Source of the DNA: Anaerotruncus rubiinfantis
Lineage (GTDB): Bacteria > Bacillota > Clostridia > Oscillospirales > Ruminococcaceae
Direction of reading: 5' to 3'
Assembly: GCF_900078395.1 (NCBI RefSeq)
Contig: NZ_FKLA01000009.1
Coordinates: 2,311,711-2,375,710 of the forward strand
Length of the DNA: 64,000 nt
A model generated the notes under the pieces. That model was not told the origin of the DNA and searched no databases. It saw only the letters and a list, made by a program, of their open reading frames with translations. Below are positions 1-10,158 of the stretch, piece after piece. Positions within the stretch are counted from its first letter, which is position 1. The number at the start of each line of letters is the position of its first letter. The position numbers were made by a program, and so were the translations under genes.

Positions 1-234
1 AAGCGTATTCTTTTTCATCTGAAAAATCATGGAATAAATGAGCAGGTCAAAAAAGATAACCGCCATATCCGTCAGAACGGAAAAAATCTCCTCCAAAAAA
101 TCACTCTCTCCAAAGGTATAATTTTTCTCCTCGTTACCGTTCCGCTCCCTTGCGATCATCGGTATCAGAGCATCCTGTTGCTTTTTAAAGCCGCGGATTT
201 GGATAGCAGCATTTTCCAACGTCGTCCGCAACAT
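1..234 (-). CDS. Hypothetical protein, N-terminal part, runs off the left edge
   Basis: A minus-strand frame opens with ATG at 232-234 and stays open to the window edge (78 codons). It begins MLRTTLENAAIQIRGFKK, has a charged first half and then a hydrophobic stretch near the edge (around ...DMAVIFFDLLIYSMIF), so it could be a membrane-associated ICE protein. It overlaps the upstream small gene by about 50 bases in another frame, which is unusual and could mean one of the two is misread or that a frameshift separates them. I do not recognise the family. Confidence 0.4.
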   Translation of the reverse strand, partial: MLRTTLENAAIQIRGFKKQQDALIPMIARERNGNEEKNYTFGESDFLEEIFSVLTDMAVIFFDLLIYSMIFQMKKNTL

Positions 235-388
235 CCTTTTGCCATCCGAAGTCGGCGTACCGGCAGTACCAGCACTCCCGCACATCGACCGGCCTGATCC
301 GCCGCCTTTTCCAGCATTCGCACACCTGCCCCGGCAGGATATGCTCCTGACCCGGATGGGCAGTATCTGTTCTCTTTTTCACCGGCAC
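185..388 (-). CDS. Small cysteine-rich ICE protein (67 aa)
   Basis: The product has C-E-C, C-W-Y-C and C-C cysteine clusters (for example VRECWYCRYADF around residues 36-47), suggesting a small metal-binding fold. Similar short Cys-rich proteins are common cargo of Tn1549-type elements. The start is a GTG at 386-388; no strong ribosome site is visible. It overlaps the next minus-strand frame (start 234). The function is unknown. Confidence 0.45.
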   Translation of the reverse strand: MPVKKRTDTAHPGQEHILPGQVCECWKRRRIRPVDVRECWYCRYADFGWQKDVADDVGKCCYPNPRL

Positions 389-498
389 ACCGCCTTTCCC
401 GTCGCATACCGCTTGGCTTACAGCCTTCTCTAATGTTTACGCTTTATCACCTCACTGACCACAAATGTGTTGATAAAAGGTTACACCTTTCATCACTT

Positions 499-532
499 GG
501 GCGGTTTCGGACTTTTGGATATGAAACCGCCC
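499..532 (+). terminator. Hairpin terminator
   Basis: GGGCGGTTTC (499-508) pairs perfectly with GAAACCGCCC (523-532) across a 14-base loop and is followed by TTTTG on the plus strand. It probably insulates the two-component operon from leftward and rightward readthrough. Confidence 0.55.
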
Positions 533-574
533 TTTTGCCATGCAAAAAAGCCATGGAACTGCCATCAATCAAAT

Positions 575-604
575 TTGACGGTAAGTTGTACTTTTTGTTA
601 TAAT
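575..604 (+). promoter_or_regulatory. Sigma-A type promoter for the two-component system
   Basis: TTGACG (575-580) and TATAAT (599-604) are separated by 18 bases. This gives a leader of roughly 160 bases before the regulator start at 770, within which lie a small hairpin (636-652) and the spaced repeat at 695-724. Confidence 0.65.
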
Positions 605-694
605 ATAATGTAATTATGCCAGCCGCCGTTTTTAGTCGGCGAAGCCGATTTTACGCATTTCATTATATAATAATTTGGAGTGTTTGTGGGGCTG

Positions 695-724
695 TGCGCA
701 TAAACGACATAAAATTGCGCATAT
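695..724 (+). promoter_or_regulatory. Candidate LytTR operator: direct repeat with 21-bp period
   Basis: TGCGCATAA at 695-703 and TGCGCATAT at 716-724 are direct repeats whose starts are exactly 21 bp apart, two helical turns. LytTR regulators bind paired 9-bp direct repeats with this spacing, so this is a plausible autoregulatory site of the adjacent regulator. The repeat sequence does not match the classical LytTR consensus closely, so the assignment is inference. Confidence 0.4.
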
Positions 725-769
725 TTGACATTCTGATTGCAAATATACCGGGAAAGAGGGCGATACCTG

Positions 770-1510
770 ATGCTGCAAATCGCCATATGCGATGATGAGA
801 TCAAGGAGCTGGAACACACCTGTGCACTGCTGGAGCGATACCGTGAGCAGCGGCCGGAGCTGGACATTTCCCTGCGGAAATTTGCCAGCAGCTACGATCT
901 GCTGGAGGCCATCGATGTGCGGGGACGGTTTGACCTGTACCTGCTGGATGTTCTCATGCCGAATGTCAACGGAATTGAAGCAGGCGCGGCCATTCGGCAA
1001 AGGGACGGGACCGCCGTCCTCATCTACCTGACCTCCTCCCCGGACTATGCGCTGGCATCCTATCAGGTGGAAGCCCAAGGGTATTTGCTCAAGCCGTTTT
1101 CCGAACAGGAGCTTTTTCAGTGCCTGAATAAAGCCGTGGAGCGGCTGGATGCGGAAGATGCAAAGCGGCTGCGGGTGAATACAGAGCATGGCATTGAGGC
1201 GATCCCATTTTGCAGGCTTGCCTATGCGGAAACCTGCAACCGCCGCCTGTACTGCCATCTGACGGATGGGAGTACGGTGGAGAGCCTGACGCTGCGGGGA
1301 CGGTTTGAGGAAATCGTCCAGCCGCTGTGCGGGGATGGGCGGTTTGTACAGACCGCCGCCGCCTTCATCGTGAATATGCAGCATATCCGCTCGGTAGCCG
1401 CAAAGGGCTTTGTCATGACAGACGGGGTCGAGGCGCCGATTTCCCGAGCCTTTGCCAAGGCGCGGAAAACATATCTGAATTACCTGCTGGAAAGGGGGAT
1501 GGAGGAATGA
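770..1510 (+). CDS. LytTR-family response regulator (AgrA/LytR-like)
   Basis: This is a 246-aa cytoplasmic DNA-binding response regulator. The receiver domain spans about residues 1-125, with the acidic pocket C7-D8-D9-E10, the probable phospho-acceptor D60 (in FDLYLLDVLMPN) and the LLKPF lysine near residue 107. The C-terminal part (about 140-240) has LytTR character, with a conserved R-RSVAAKGF-like strand pattern. The start at 770 is chosen over an upstream in-frame ATG (737) because AGAGGG lies 8 bases before it. Its stop overlaps the start of the sensor kinase (ATGA). It is probably phosphorylated by that kinase and may bind the 21-bp repeat upstream. No AgrB/AgrD-like peptide genes are seen beside it. 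Confidence 0.9.
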   Translation: MLQIAICDDEIKELEHTCALLERYREQRPELDISLRKFASSYDLLEAIDVRGRFDLYLLDVLMPNVNGIEAGAAIRQRDGTAVLIYLTSSPDYALASYQVEAQGYLLKPFSEQELFQCLNKAVERLDAEDAKRLRVNTEHGIEAIPFCRLAYAETCNRRLYCHLTDGSTVESLTLRGRFEEIVQPLCGDGRFVQTAAAFIVNMQHIRSVAAKGFVMTDGVEAPISRAFAKARKTYLNYLLERGMEE

Positions 1511-2814
1511 ATATCGAATATGCATATGCAGCCCAAACCGTGCTGCGCCAGCTGGTGGCCAACGGCTTTCCTGTTGCCTTGATTTTTGCCATGTCGCGCT
1601 TTAAGTGCAGCCGCAAGACTGCATGGCTCTTTTTTGCGATGATCGCCGTGCTTGGCACAGTGGTCAATTCCGCCCTCATTTTCACCGTCGGCTCTGAGCG
1701 GATGAAGCAGGTCTACGCGTTGGTGCTGCTGATTCCCAGCCTGCTGTTTCTGCTGTTTACCACAAAGGACAGACCTTCTCAGCTCCTGTTCAACTTTTTT
1801 ACAGCGATCAATGTCTTTTACCTCACCTCTATCCTCTCTCATTTCCTGCTGGGCGGGGCGCTGGACAGAGAGGACGTTCTGATTTGGCAGGATGCTTTGG
1901 TAAGGGGTGCTTTCTTTTCGGTCATCCTCTATTTGTTCGTGCGGTATCTGCGGGAGCCCTATCAGTTTTTAGCGGAGCATATGAGGAAAAGCAGCTGGCG
2001 GGTGCTCTCTGTGATCCCTATGCTGTTTTTTGCTCTGGTGATGTTTTTGGGACTGTATCCCCATGTACGCACCGATAATCTGCCGGGCGTTGCCTTCCTG
2101 TATGTGATACTCGGCTTCGTCTATTTCATCATTTATCAGGTGTTCCACAGCACCTATTCTCTATTGAAAATTCAAAACGACAACGACTCCTTAATGTCTC
2201 AGGTGCGGGCAATGGAGCGGCATGCGGAAATGCTTCGCCAAAGCAATGAACAGGTGCGAATCTACCGCCACGATATGCGCCACTACATAGCCGAAGTCAC
2301 CACACTGCTGCAAGCGGGGGACACGGCGGCGGCTCTTAGGGTGCTTGGGAGCTTCGATGAGCTGAACCAAAAGACCGTTCTGCCGAATTACTGCGACAAT
2401 CCCACCGTCAATGCCATCCTTGCCTATCACCTCCGGCAAGCGGAGGATGCGGGAATCCGGGTCGAAGCAGAGTGCTATGTACCCGCAGAGCTGCCGGTGG
2501 AAGCGGCGGAACTGGCGATGGTACTGGCGAATGCACTGGAAAATGCCATCCATGCCTGCGGCAAGCTGCCGGCAGATAGAGAAAAGAGAATTGCTGTACG
2601 GATTTTGCATATGCCCCATCTTGTGCTGGAGGTGGTCAACACCTATGGCGGCGAGGTGCGGTTTGACAATGAGGACCTGCCGGAAGCCCAAGAGAGCGGC
2701 CATGGGATCGGCACTCGGAGCATCGCCGCTTTTGCGGAAAAGTACGGTGCAGTGCTTGATTATCAGGCAGATGAAACCATGTTCCGACTCCGTCTGCTGG
2801 TAAACAACTCCTAA
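1507..2814 (+). CDS. GHKL sensor histidine kinase (AgrC-like)
   Basis: A 435-aa membrane kinase. Residues about 15-215 contain six or so hydrophobic segments, followed by a helical linker and the phosphorylation box YRHDMRHY, with probable phospho-His H255. The ATP-binding domain shows an N box (NALENAI, about 342-348) and a G box (GHGIG, about 398). The lack of a D-box of classical HisKA kinases and the short G box fit the HATPase_c_5/GHKL type used in peptide-sensing Agr-like systems. The ATG at 1507 overlaps the regulator stop and follows GGAGGA, so the two are translationally coupled. The ligand is not deducible. Confidence 0.88.
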   Translation: MNIEYAYAAQTVLRQLVANGFPVALIFAMSRFKCSRKTAWLFFAMIAVLGTVVNSALIFTVGSERMKQVYALVLLIPSLLFLLFTTKDRPSQLLFNFFTAINVFYLTSILSHFLLGGALDREDVLIWQDALVRGAFFSVILYLFVRYLREPYQFLAEHMRKSSWRVLSVIPMLFFALVMFLGLYPHVRTDNLPGVAFLYVILGFVYFIIYQVFHSTYSLLKIQNDNDSLMSQVRAMERHAEMLRQSNEQVRIYRHDMRHYIAEVTTLLQAGDTAAALRVLGSFDELNQKTVLPNYCDNPTVNAILAYHLRQAEDAGIRVEAECYVPAELPVEAAELAMVLANALENAIHACGKLPADREKRIAVRILHMPHLVLEVVNTYGGEVRFDNEDLPEAQESGHGIGTRSIAAFAEKYGAVLDYQADETMFRLRLLVNNS

Positions 2815-2845
2815 CATACGGGCCGCTGTAAACCCAAAGGACGCC

Positions 2846-3869
<1,024 letters not shown>

Positions 3870-4133
3870 CTATTTCAAAATAAGGCGGTTGCTGGTGTGG
3901 CTGCCGTTTTCCCGATAGCGTGTTTCCTTTTCCACCAGTCCGGCGTTGGTGAGGTCATGAAGGGCGCGCTTGACAGTGCTTCGGGAGAGGTTCAGGTCTT
4001 TGGCGATGGTGTTCACCGCAGGCCAGCAGTCCTGTCCCACACCCGCACGGTCACGGAGGTACATATAAACAGCTCTCGCCCGATGGGGAAGCTCATCGGG
4101 CGAGGCTTTGTAGAGATGATTAAAATAGCTCAT
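3870..4133 (-). CDS. Helix-turn-helix protein of Tn1549-type ICE
   Basis: An 87-aa protein beginning MSYFNHLYKASPDELPHRA, typical of the short HTH_36/replication-initiator-like proteins that sit next to VirD4 genes in Tn1549-type elements. The middle (about residues 38-62, AKDLNLSRSTVKRALHDL) is a winged-helix recognition unit. I chose the ATG at 4131-4133 because AGGAG precedes it by 8 bases; an upstream in-frame ATG at 4149-4151 abuts the VirD4 stop. It is likely a DNA-binding regulator or replication accessory protein of the element. Confidence 0.8.
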   Translation of the reverse strand: MSYFNHLYKASPDELPHRARAVYMYLRDRAGVGQDCWPAVNTIAKDLNLSRSTVKRALHDLTNAGLVEKETRYRENGSHTSNRLILK

Positions 4134-4151
4134 ACGGCTTGCTCCTAACAT

Positions 4152-5970
4152 TTAAGTTTTGACATGGGTACGGCGGCGGGGCTGCTCCTGTTCTACCACA
4201 GGGGTGTGCAGTGTTCCGGTGCCTGTGGGCGGCTCCAGTATCTCGCCGGTGCTTTCATCCACCGCAATGCAGGCAAGGTGCTTGCGAATGATGTTTTCCT
4301 CCAGCGTCTGCCTGTCGGCGTAGGACACCTTGCGGTGGGCGCGCTCCGAAACGGTGTAAACGCCGTCAAAGACAATTCCCCAATCAAGGAACAGCCGCAG
4401 CTTGGTTTTCATGGGGTGGGTGCCTGTTTTCATCACCACAAAGTTGCCCTTGGGAATGGATTTCAGCTCATCGGCGGTCATGAGAGGGCGCTCCATCATT
4501 TGCAGGGATTGGCTGGGGTCATTCTTGCCCCGGCTCACGCTGCCAGACATGACAGTGCGAGAACCCAATGCCTTGGACAGTACCTCGGCGGTCTGGCTGT
4601 TGGGGGCAAAGCCGCCGAAGATGGTGTCCTGGCAGTTGTCCACAATGATTTCCGAGCCCTCCTTGCCGTAGTTTTTCTCCAGCTGTCCAAAGGACTGGAT
4701 GATTGGCACCATCATCAGGCGGCGGGAGCGGCTGGCGGAAAAAATCAGCTCCAGCGACTGGATGGCGGGCAGCGTACCCAGCTCATCGCAGTAGAACACC
4801 ACGCGGTTGCGGAGCTTGCCGCCGTTTTCGTCAGCCACCGCAAGGATTTCACGGTAGAGCTGCTGAATCATCAAGGAGACCATGAAATACTTGGTTAGAT
4901 CTTCTTCGGGTAAGACGATGAACAGCGCTGACTTCTCCTTGCAGAACTTTTCCGCGTCAATGGCGGTGTCAAAGCACAAAATCTGCTCCATCTCGGAGTC
5001 GAGGAAGGAGTTCAGGCGGGAGAGGATGGTGGATAGGACCGACATCATGGCCTGCTCTGCGGAGTTGAGGACGGCACCTGCAAACCAGCGGGTTTTGTGA
5101 TCCGTGGGCAGCTTGTCCATGAGCAGCTGGAACTGGCTTTTGCCTTTGACCTTGCTGGGGGGCAATCAAGTCCTGCACCAGCTTAAACACACTGACAATG
5201 TGACGGCAGTCCACCTTTTTGCCATCCACCTCGGCAGGGGGCAGATATTCCGCAACCAGCAGAATGACCGAGGTGAGCAGTCCCTCGGCAGCATCATAGA
5301 AAAACTGGTTTTGCCCGAAGTTTTCATCCCCGGCATTGACGATGGTCTTGGCAATGATTTTTGCATACTTCTCCGCCTTTGCCTTTGATACCAAATCGGT
5401 TTCATCAGCAAGGTACTTGTCCATGTAAGCGTTGACCAGATGGAGCATATTGTTGCCGTCGCTGCGGGTGGGATTGCGCAGGTCAATGACCGCCACATGG
5501 TAGCCGTAGTGGTTGCGGGCAATAGCTCCGTAGTTGCGGTAGAGGTCGCCCTTGGTGTCGGTGGTCAAAAAGCTCATGCCGCTGGCACAGGCATATTCAA
5601 GGTTGGGATACAAAAAGAATGCCGTCTTGCCCACGCCGGATGCACCGATCATGAGACAGTGGACATCATCGGTGTCCACCAGCGCAGTGACGGCGTTTTT
5701 CTTTCCTGTGCTGCCGAGGATCAGCCCTTGCTGTCTGGCGGATGGACAGTTTTCACCCTTTCGCCACTCCTTGGGTGTGAATGGGATATGCTGATAGGTG
5801 CTTTTGATCTCCTGCTTGGTGGCAAAGCGCGCCGTACCGTGCTGACCGTCGCCCACGGTGCGGGACTTGATGCCGTTTAGGGTGTAGTAGTGGGCCAGCA
5901 GGGATAAGCCGCCGATGACTGCAAACATCACAGCACCGGCAGCGATGAGCATAAAAACAGGTTCGTTCAT
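4152..5970 (-). pseudogene. VirD4/TraG-family coupling protein, split by a +1 shift in a C6 run
   Basis: The amino part (start 5970) has an N-terminal membrane segment (about residues 5-28) and Walker A GASGVGKT (109-116). The carboxy part, in another frame, has the Walker B region VVFYCDELGTLPA, the TADELKSIPKGN motif and the RF-type end. Together they make a full-length coupling ATPase that would deliver the relaxase-DNA complex to the conjugation channel. The frames separate at about 5157-5162, where six C residues stand (coding strand ATTGCCCCCCAGC); five would restore the reading frame. This is a genuine frameshift, a homopolymer sequencing error, or slippage. Confidence 0.88.
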
Positions 5971-6046
5971 GGTGTGTTCCTTTCCATTTGTGATGTTTTA
6001 AGATGAGTAAGGCATGGACACCCACTGGGGATGCCCATGCCTGTTT

Positions 6047-7096
6047 TTATCCCATCGCCATTACCTGGCACTGCCGCTGCTCCTGCTTTTGCTGATGCTG
6101 TTCCACCAAAATCACCGCTTTGAGGCAATGAGTAGCGATGGATTCATAATGCTCCGCCAGCCGCTCTTTTTCTGCGGCGGTCAGTACACGGTCAAAGCCA
6201 CGCAGGGACATAATGTCCTGCTCCAAAACATTCAGCCGCGTTTGAAACTGCCCGCGATTTTCATAGGTCTTGCAGCCATGGAACAGCCGCGCTTGTACAG
6301 TATCAAGGTTGCGGCAGTGTCCGGCTTGGTGATACGCCTTGGCTGCGGCAGACACTGAGCGGCACAGCATATCCTTTAGGCTGTCCTCCGATTCGGCAAA
6401 GCTGCCGGCGTGCAGATGCCTGCGGACATTCAAAAGCTCCGCCGAAAGAATATCGGCGGAGCAATCGGTCTTGTCGCTGCGCAGGGCATTTCGCAGCTCG
6501 GAACAGACCGCATCCCGAATGAGATGCTGGGGATGCGGCTCGGCGGGAATCGCCGTCAGCCCATGAGCTGCCTTGATATCCTCGTTCCAATCCTTAAATT
6601 TGGACCTTGCTCTGCCGCACTGGATCAGCTTATCAGAGAACAGGTCATAGTATTTTTCGCAGGATTCATACAGGAGCTTCTGCTTGGCAAAGAAGGACAC
6701 CACCTCACGGTCAATGAGCCTGCTTTTGACAAGGTAGGCGTACACCCGGCGCATATCGGTGTGGGCGGTCGGCAGCGCAAAGGGCTTTTTCGGCTCCGGC
6801 TTTTTTTGATCCGCAGGCTGATAGCTCTGCCCCTGCTGCCCGCCCAGCAGCATGGTCACCGCTTCGGGAAAGGTGAGGTTATAAAACTGCCGCACAAAAT
6901 CAATGGCGTAACCGCCTTTCTCCACGGCATGGTCGTACCACTCGTTGCCACGGACGGTGATGCTGTGGTCTGAGACAAGCCTTTTTTCTCTGCCGCTGGC
7001 AATCAGCTTTTCACCCTGTCTGCTTAAAAAATCCACAAGGTCAACATTGTTGGCCCGGTGTTTTTGTTCGTCTGTAAAATGTACATAGCTTCCCAT
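6047..7096 (-). CDS. DUF3991-type protein with the TOPRIM region apparently deleted
   Basis: The 349-aa product starts like the DUF3991/CHC2-like proteins of Tn1549-type ICEs (residues 1-145: DEQKHRANNVDLVDFL, WYDHAVEKGGYAIDF, RLIDREVVSFFAK). In family members a TOPRIM-like domain follows. Here the sequence passes at about residue 147 (LLYESCEKYYDLF) straight into the usual C-terminal region (FKDWNEDIKAAHGL, RNLDTVQARLFHGCKTYENRG). The frame is intact, so an in-frame deletion is the simplest reading. AAGGAGG precedes the ATG. It probably no longer has the TOPRIM activity presumed for the family. Confidence 0.75.
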   Translation of the reverse strand: MGSYVHFTDEQKHRANNVDLVDFLSRQGEKLIASGREKRLVSDHSITVRGNEWYDHAVEKGGYAIDFVRQFYNLTFPEAVTMLLGGQQGQSYQPADQKKPEPKKPFALPTAHTDMRRVYAYLVKSRLIDREVVSFFAKQKLLYESCEKYYDLFSDKLIQCGRARSKFKDWNEDIKAAHGLTAIPAEPHPQHLIRDAVCSELRNALRSDKTDCSADILSAELLNVRRHLHAGSFAESEDSLKDMLCRSVSAAAKAYHQAGHCRNLDTVQARLFHGCKTYENRGQFQTRLNVLEQDIMSLRGFDRVLTAAEKERLAEHYESIATHCLKAVILVEQHQQKQEQRQCQVMAMG

Positions 7097-7107
7097 GGTG
7101 ACCTCCT

Positions 7108-7227
7108 TTAACTGTTGCGGCTGCCCTTGCGGTGAAAAAGCGCCATCCTTTTTACAGGACGGCGCTGGTTAGATGTTATATTCACTTTGGGTGGCAGTGG
7201 CTTCGTGATCTGTTTTTGCTTATTCAT
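7108..7227 (-). CDS. 39-aa basic peptide between relaxase and DUF3991 genes
   Basis: This short frame starts MNKQKQITKPLPPKV and ends RKGSRNS. It is strongly basic (many K/R) and lacks hydrophobic segments. CCGGAGGAATCTC stands directly before its ATG, and it fits precisely between its neighbours, 15 bases after the relaxase stop and 11 bases before the next start. Both facts support real translation. The function is unknown; a DNA-associated accessory peptide is possible. Confidence 0.6.
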   Translation of the reverse strand: MNKQKQITKPLPPKVNITSNQRRPVKRMALFHRKGSRNS

Positions 7228-7242
7228 GAGATTCCTCCGGTT

Positions 7243-10158
7243 TTATAGTGTGTGCATAGTCTGTTCGTGATCATCTCGGGCATGGCCCTGCGCCTGCTTT
7301 TTAGCGCGGATTTTTTGCATCAGCTTCCGGTCGGCGTGTTGGTTTGGCGGCATTCGTGCCGGGGCTGTGTCGCCCATGATGCGGCTCATATGATGAAGCA
7401 GTCTGGTTGCCGCCAGCATGACGGAGGGGTCTTTGTATTCGTCCATGTGGTCGAGGAAAAATTGGGCGTAGATATTGCCCTGTGTCGCTGACAGCGTAAA
7501 CCATTTGGCGGCGGTTTCTTTGTCCCTTGGAACTTCCTTGCCCATGAGATAGAGCTTACCGAGGGTGTATTGTGCGTATTGGTTGCCCCGGCCGCCCTCT
7601 CTTGCCCCTTTGGGGCAATTCACCTTGTGTTCGGCAGCGGCGGTCAGATAGCGGATTGCCGCGTCTATATCTTTAGGGGCGTCCTCTCCGGTGAGGTAAA
7701 TCTTGCCCAGCCGGTACTGTGCGAATTGGTTTTGCTGTACTGCCGCTCTGCTTAGAAATTCAATCGCTTTGGTAATATCCTTCGGAACATCTTCCCCCTT
7801 GAGATAAAGGATGCCGAGGGCATACTGTGCATATTGATTTTTCTTTTCTGCGGCAAAGTCCAGCCAACGAATTGCCTCATCCACATCCTTGAGGACACCC
7901 TCGCCGCCGAGGTAGAGCTTGCCGAGACGGTATGCGGCATAGTCGTTGTCCTGTGCCGCAGACAATTTATAGAGCCGCACCGCTTCCGCAGTATTTTGAG
8001 GGACAAACTGACCTTTCTCATAGAGCTTGCCGAGAAAATATTGTGCATAAGGGTTTTCGGATGCTGCCGCCTGCTTGAGAAATACCAGTGCCTTTTCCAC
8101 CTCCTGTGGACTGGAGGTTTCATCCGAGAGAATGAGCTTGGCAAGCTGGTAGCAAGCAAAGGGATTGCCCACCGCTGCGGCTTTTTCAAAGTATTCTTTT
8201 GCTGTCGCCTCATCTTTTTCTGTGCCAACGCCGTTCAGTAACATCCAGCCGAGGCGGTACTGCAATTTATCATCATGGCTCTGCTTTTCCAATGCGGTAA
8301 AGCCGGTAAAGGCATCTGCAAAGTGCTTGTCGGAATCAGCGTTGTTTTTTGCACACCCGATTCCATCACGGAACATCTTGCCCAGCTCAAAGCTGGCATA
8401 GGGAAAGGACTGGTTTGCCGAGCGGGTGTAGAGATCAAAGGCGGTTTCAAAACTTTGCTCCACACCGTTGCCGCGGTAGTAAAGACCGCCGAGGGAATAT
8501 TCGGCGTACTTATATTTTTCGTTGGCTGACAGGGTCAGCCAGTGAGCCGCCGTAGCATAGCTTTGCTCTGTACCAAGTCCTGCGGCATACATTTTGCCGA
8601 TACGGTACTGGGTGTACTTCCAAGGGCTTTCGGATTCTGCGGCGTGAAAGGCGGCAAGCCCCTTGGCGTACCACTGGTGGGCAGCATCGGCATCCGCATC
8701 ACAGCCAAGACCGTCAGCGCACATTCTGCCAAGGTCGCACATGGCGAGAGGATTATCCTGCTCCGCTTCCGTGAGGAGCATTTTACGAGCCTGCTCAAAA
8801 TCTTGGGCAATACCGTTTTCTTCATCACCGAAAAGATATTGCTTTGCCAACTTGTAGTCCTCCGTCCACCAGTTGGGGCGTTTACTTCTGCGGTCGTGTA
8901 AGGGCTGCTCACTGCCTTGTTCTGTATCACACTCCGGCTCAACCGCATCGTCCTCCATCAGTGGCGGCGGTGCAGTGTCATCGGCAGTCGAATCCGGCAC
9001 GGTCATTTCTGCGGCGACTGATTCCTCAAAGGTGAACGCACCGTCCGAGAGTGCCAACGCTTCCTTGATGACCATGTTGCGAATGGATTTGAAATCCTCA
9101 CACTTGGAAAGCGGGAGCGGCTCTGCCGCCTTGTCACTGTAAAAATGATTGATCTGTCCTTTGACCTCTTGCCACAGCCGATAGGTTTCTGCCACACGTT
9201 CGTCACGAGCCAGCTCGTCCACAATTTCATCCACCACATTTTTCAGCTCGGCTTTCAGATAGCCATACTGCTTTCTGCCGGTGGTATGGGTTAGCTTTTC
9301 CGTAAGGTGTGCGATGAGCTGCTCAATTTTTTCATTCTGTAAGGTGCCGCTCTGCATCTGCACCAACAGCTCCCGCAGAGCTGTGCGGGACTGCTCGGTG
9401 AGGTCATCCCGGCGCTGGGTCTTTTCTCCGTAGAGCGGGATCAGCTCCCACCGAAAGATTTCCGTTGCAAGAGCTGATTTCATTTTGCGTATCCCCGGCT
9501 TGGTGAGGTAGCCCTCATTGGGATTTGCGCTGTAGCAGACCATGTGGACATGGGGATGGTGGCTTTCGTTGTGGAACGCAACATACCATTTCAGATGGTC
9601 GGGGTGGATTTTAAGGCTTTCCGCAAGCTCCAGCGCCTTGGAGGAGAGCAGGGCTTTCCATGCAAATGCACTTTCGTATCCAAACTTCTCCGCATCCTCC
9701 CGGCGCAATGAAATAATCGGCGTCCACACGTTGCCTGTGTGCGCCGACACTTCACTTGCAACCTGTTCCAGCACCAGCTTCTCATCGCCTGCGGTGAACA
9801 GCCCATGGCTGTCCAGCTTTTCCACCCGAGGACGGTTGGCAATATAGTCGAGGTATTTTTCTCTGCCGCCGATCTGCTCAATATGCTGCTCCAGCGTGGC
9901 AGTGATAAACTCAGAAGCATTTTCACGGTTTGGCAGGGCAAGGTAGTCCTCATATTCCAGCGACTCCTTGCTGTCGGGAAACTCACGGAGGATTTGTGCG
10001 ATGAGCGACTGCTGTTTTTTTGTGCTGCGCCAAAGTCCGTGATTGACCGTCATCTTGTCTACGCCATCACGGGTAGCAATGTATTTCACCAAATGGTTAA
10101 GGTGTGCGGCGGCTTTGCCGCCCTTGAGGTATCCGTTTTTAATGACCAGCCGTGCCAT
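7243..10158 (-). CDS. MobP-type relaxase with C-terminal Sel1 repeats
   Basis: A 971-aa protein. The N-terminal 250 residues form a relaxase/mobilization nuclease domain: KYIATRDGV near residue 25 and the metal-binding His cluster HNESHHPHVHMV (H196, H200, H201, H203, H205). It would nick the element at oriT and remain joined to the DNA 5' end. From about residue 440 to 910 there are roughly 12 Sel1/TPR-like repeats of the form YxLGxxYxxG. One repeat (near residue 875) carries an extra short NCPKGAREGGRG insert. The start overlaps the MobC-like stop (TGATG). The repeats probably provide a protein-docking surface. Confidence 0.9.
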   Translation of the reverse strand: MARLVIKNGYLKGGKAAAHLNHLVKYIATRDGVDKMTVNHGLWRSTKKQQSLIAQILREFPDSKESLEYEDYLALPNRENASEFITATLEQHIEQIGGREKYLDYIANRPRVEKLDSHGLFTAGDEKLVLEQVASEVSAHTGNVWTPIISLRREDAEKFGYESAFAWKALLSSKALELAESLKIHPDHLKWYVAFHNESHHPHVHMVCYSANPNEGYLTKPGIRKMKSALATEIFRWELIPLYGEKTQRRDDLTEQSRTALRELLVQMQSGTLQNEKIEQLIAHLTEKLTHTTGRKQYGYLKAELKNVVDEIVDELARDERVAETYRLWQEVKGQINHFYSDKAAEPLPLSKCEDFKSIRNMVIKEALALSDGAFTFEESVAAEMTVPDSTADDTAPPPLMEDDAVEPECDTEQGSEQPLHDRRSKRPNWWTEDYKLAKQYLFGDEENGIAQDFEQARKMLLTEAEQDNPLAMCDLGRMCADGLGCDADADAAHQWYAKGLAAFHAAESESPWKYTQYRIGKMYAAGLGTEQSYATAAHWLTLSANEKYKYAEYSLGGLYYRGNGVEQSFETAFDLYTRSANQSFPYASFELGKMFRDGIGCAKNNADSDKHFADAFTGFTALEKQSHDDKLQYRLGWMLLNGVGTEKDEATAKEYFEKAAAVGNPFACYQLAKLILSDETSSPQEVEKALVFLKQAAASENPYAQYFLGKLYEKGQFVPQNTAEAVRLYKLSAAQDNDYAAYRLGKLYLGGEGVLKDVDEAIRWLDFAAEKKNQYAQYALGILYLKGEDVPKDITKAIEFLSRAAVQQNQFAQYRLGKIYLTGEDAPKDIDAAIRYLTAAAEHKVNCPKGAREGGRGNQYAQYTLGKLYLMGKEVPRDKETAAKWFTLSATQGNIYAQFFLDHMDEYKDPSVMLAATRLLHHMSRIMGDTAPARMPPNQHADRKLMQKIRAKKQAQGHARDDHEQTMHTL

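Larger units (their letters stand above)
434..769. other. Intergenic regulatory region before the two-component system
   Basis: There is no gene in these 336 bases. The region holds a terminator-like hairpin (499-532), a good promoter (575-604), a small GC-rich hairpin with a TTTT tail at 636-652 that could act as an attenuator, and a 21-bp-spaced direct repeat at 695-724 just ahead of the regulator gene. Confidence 0.6.
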
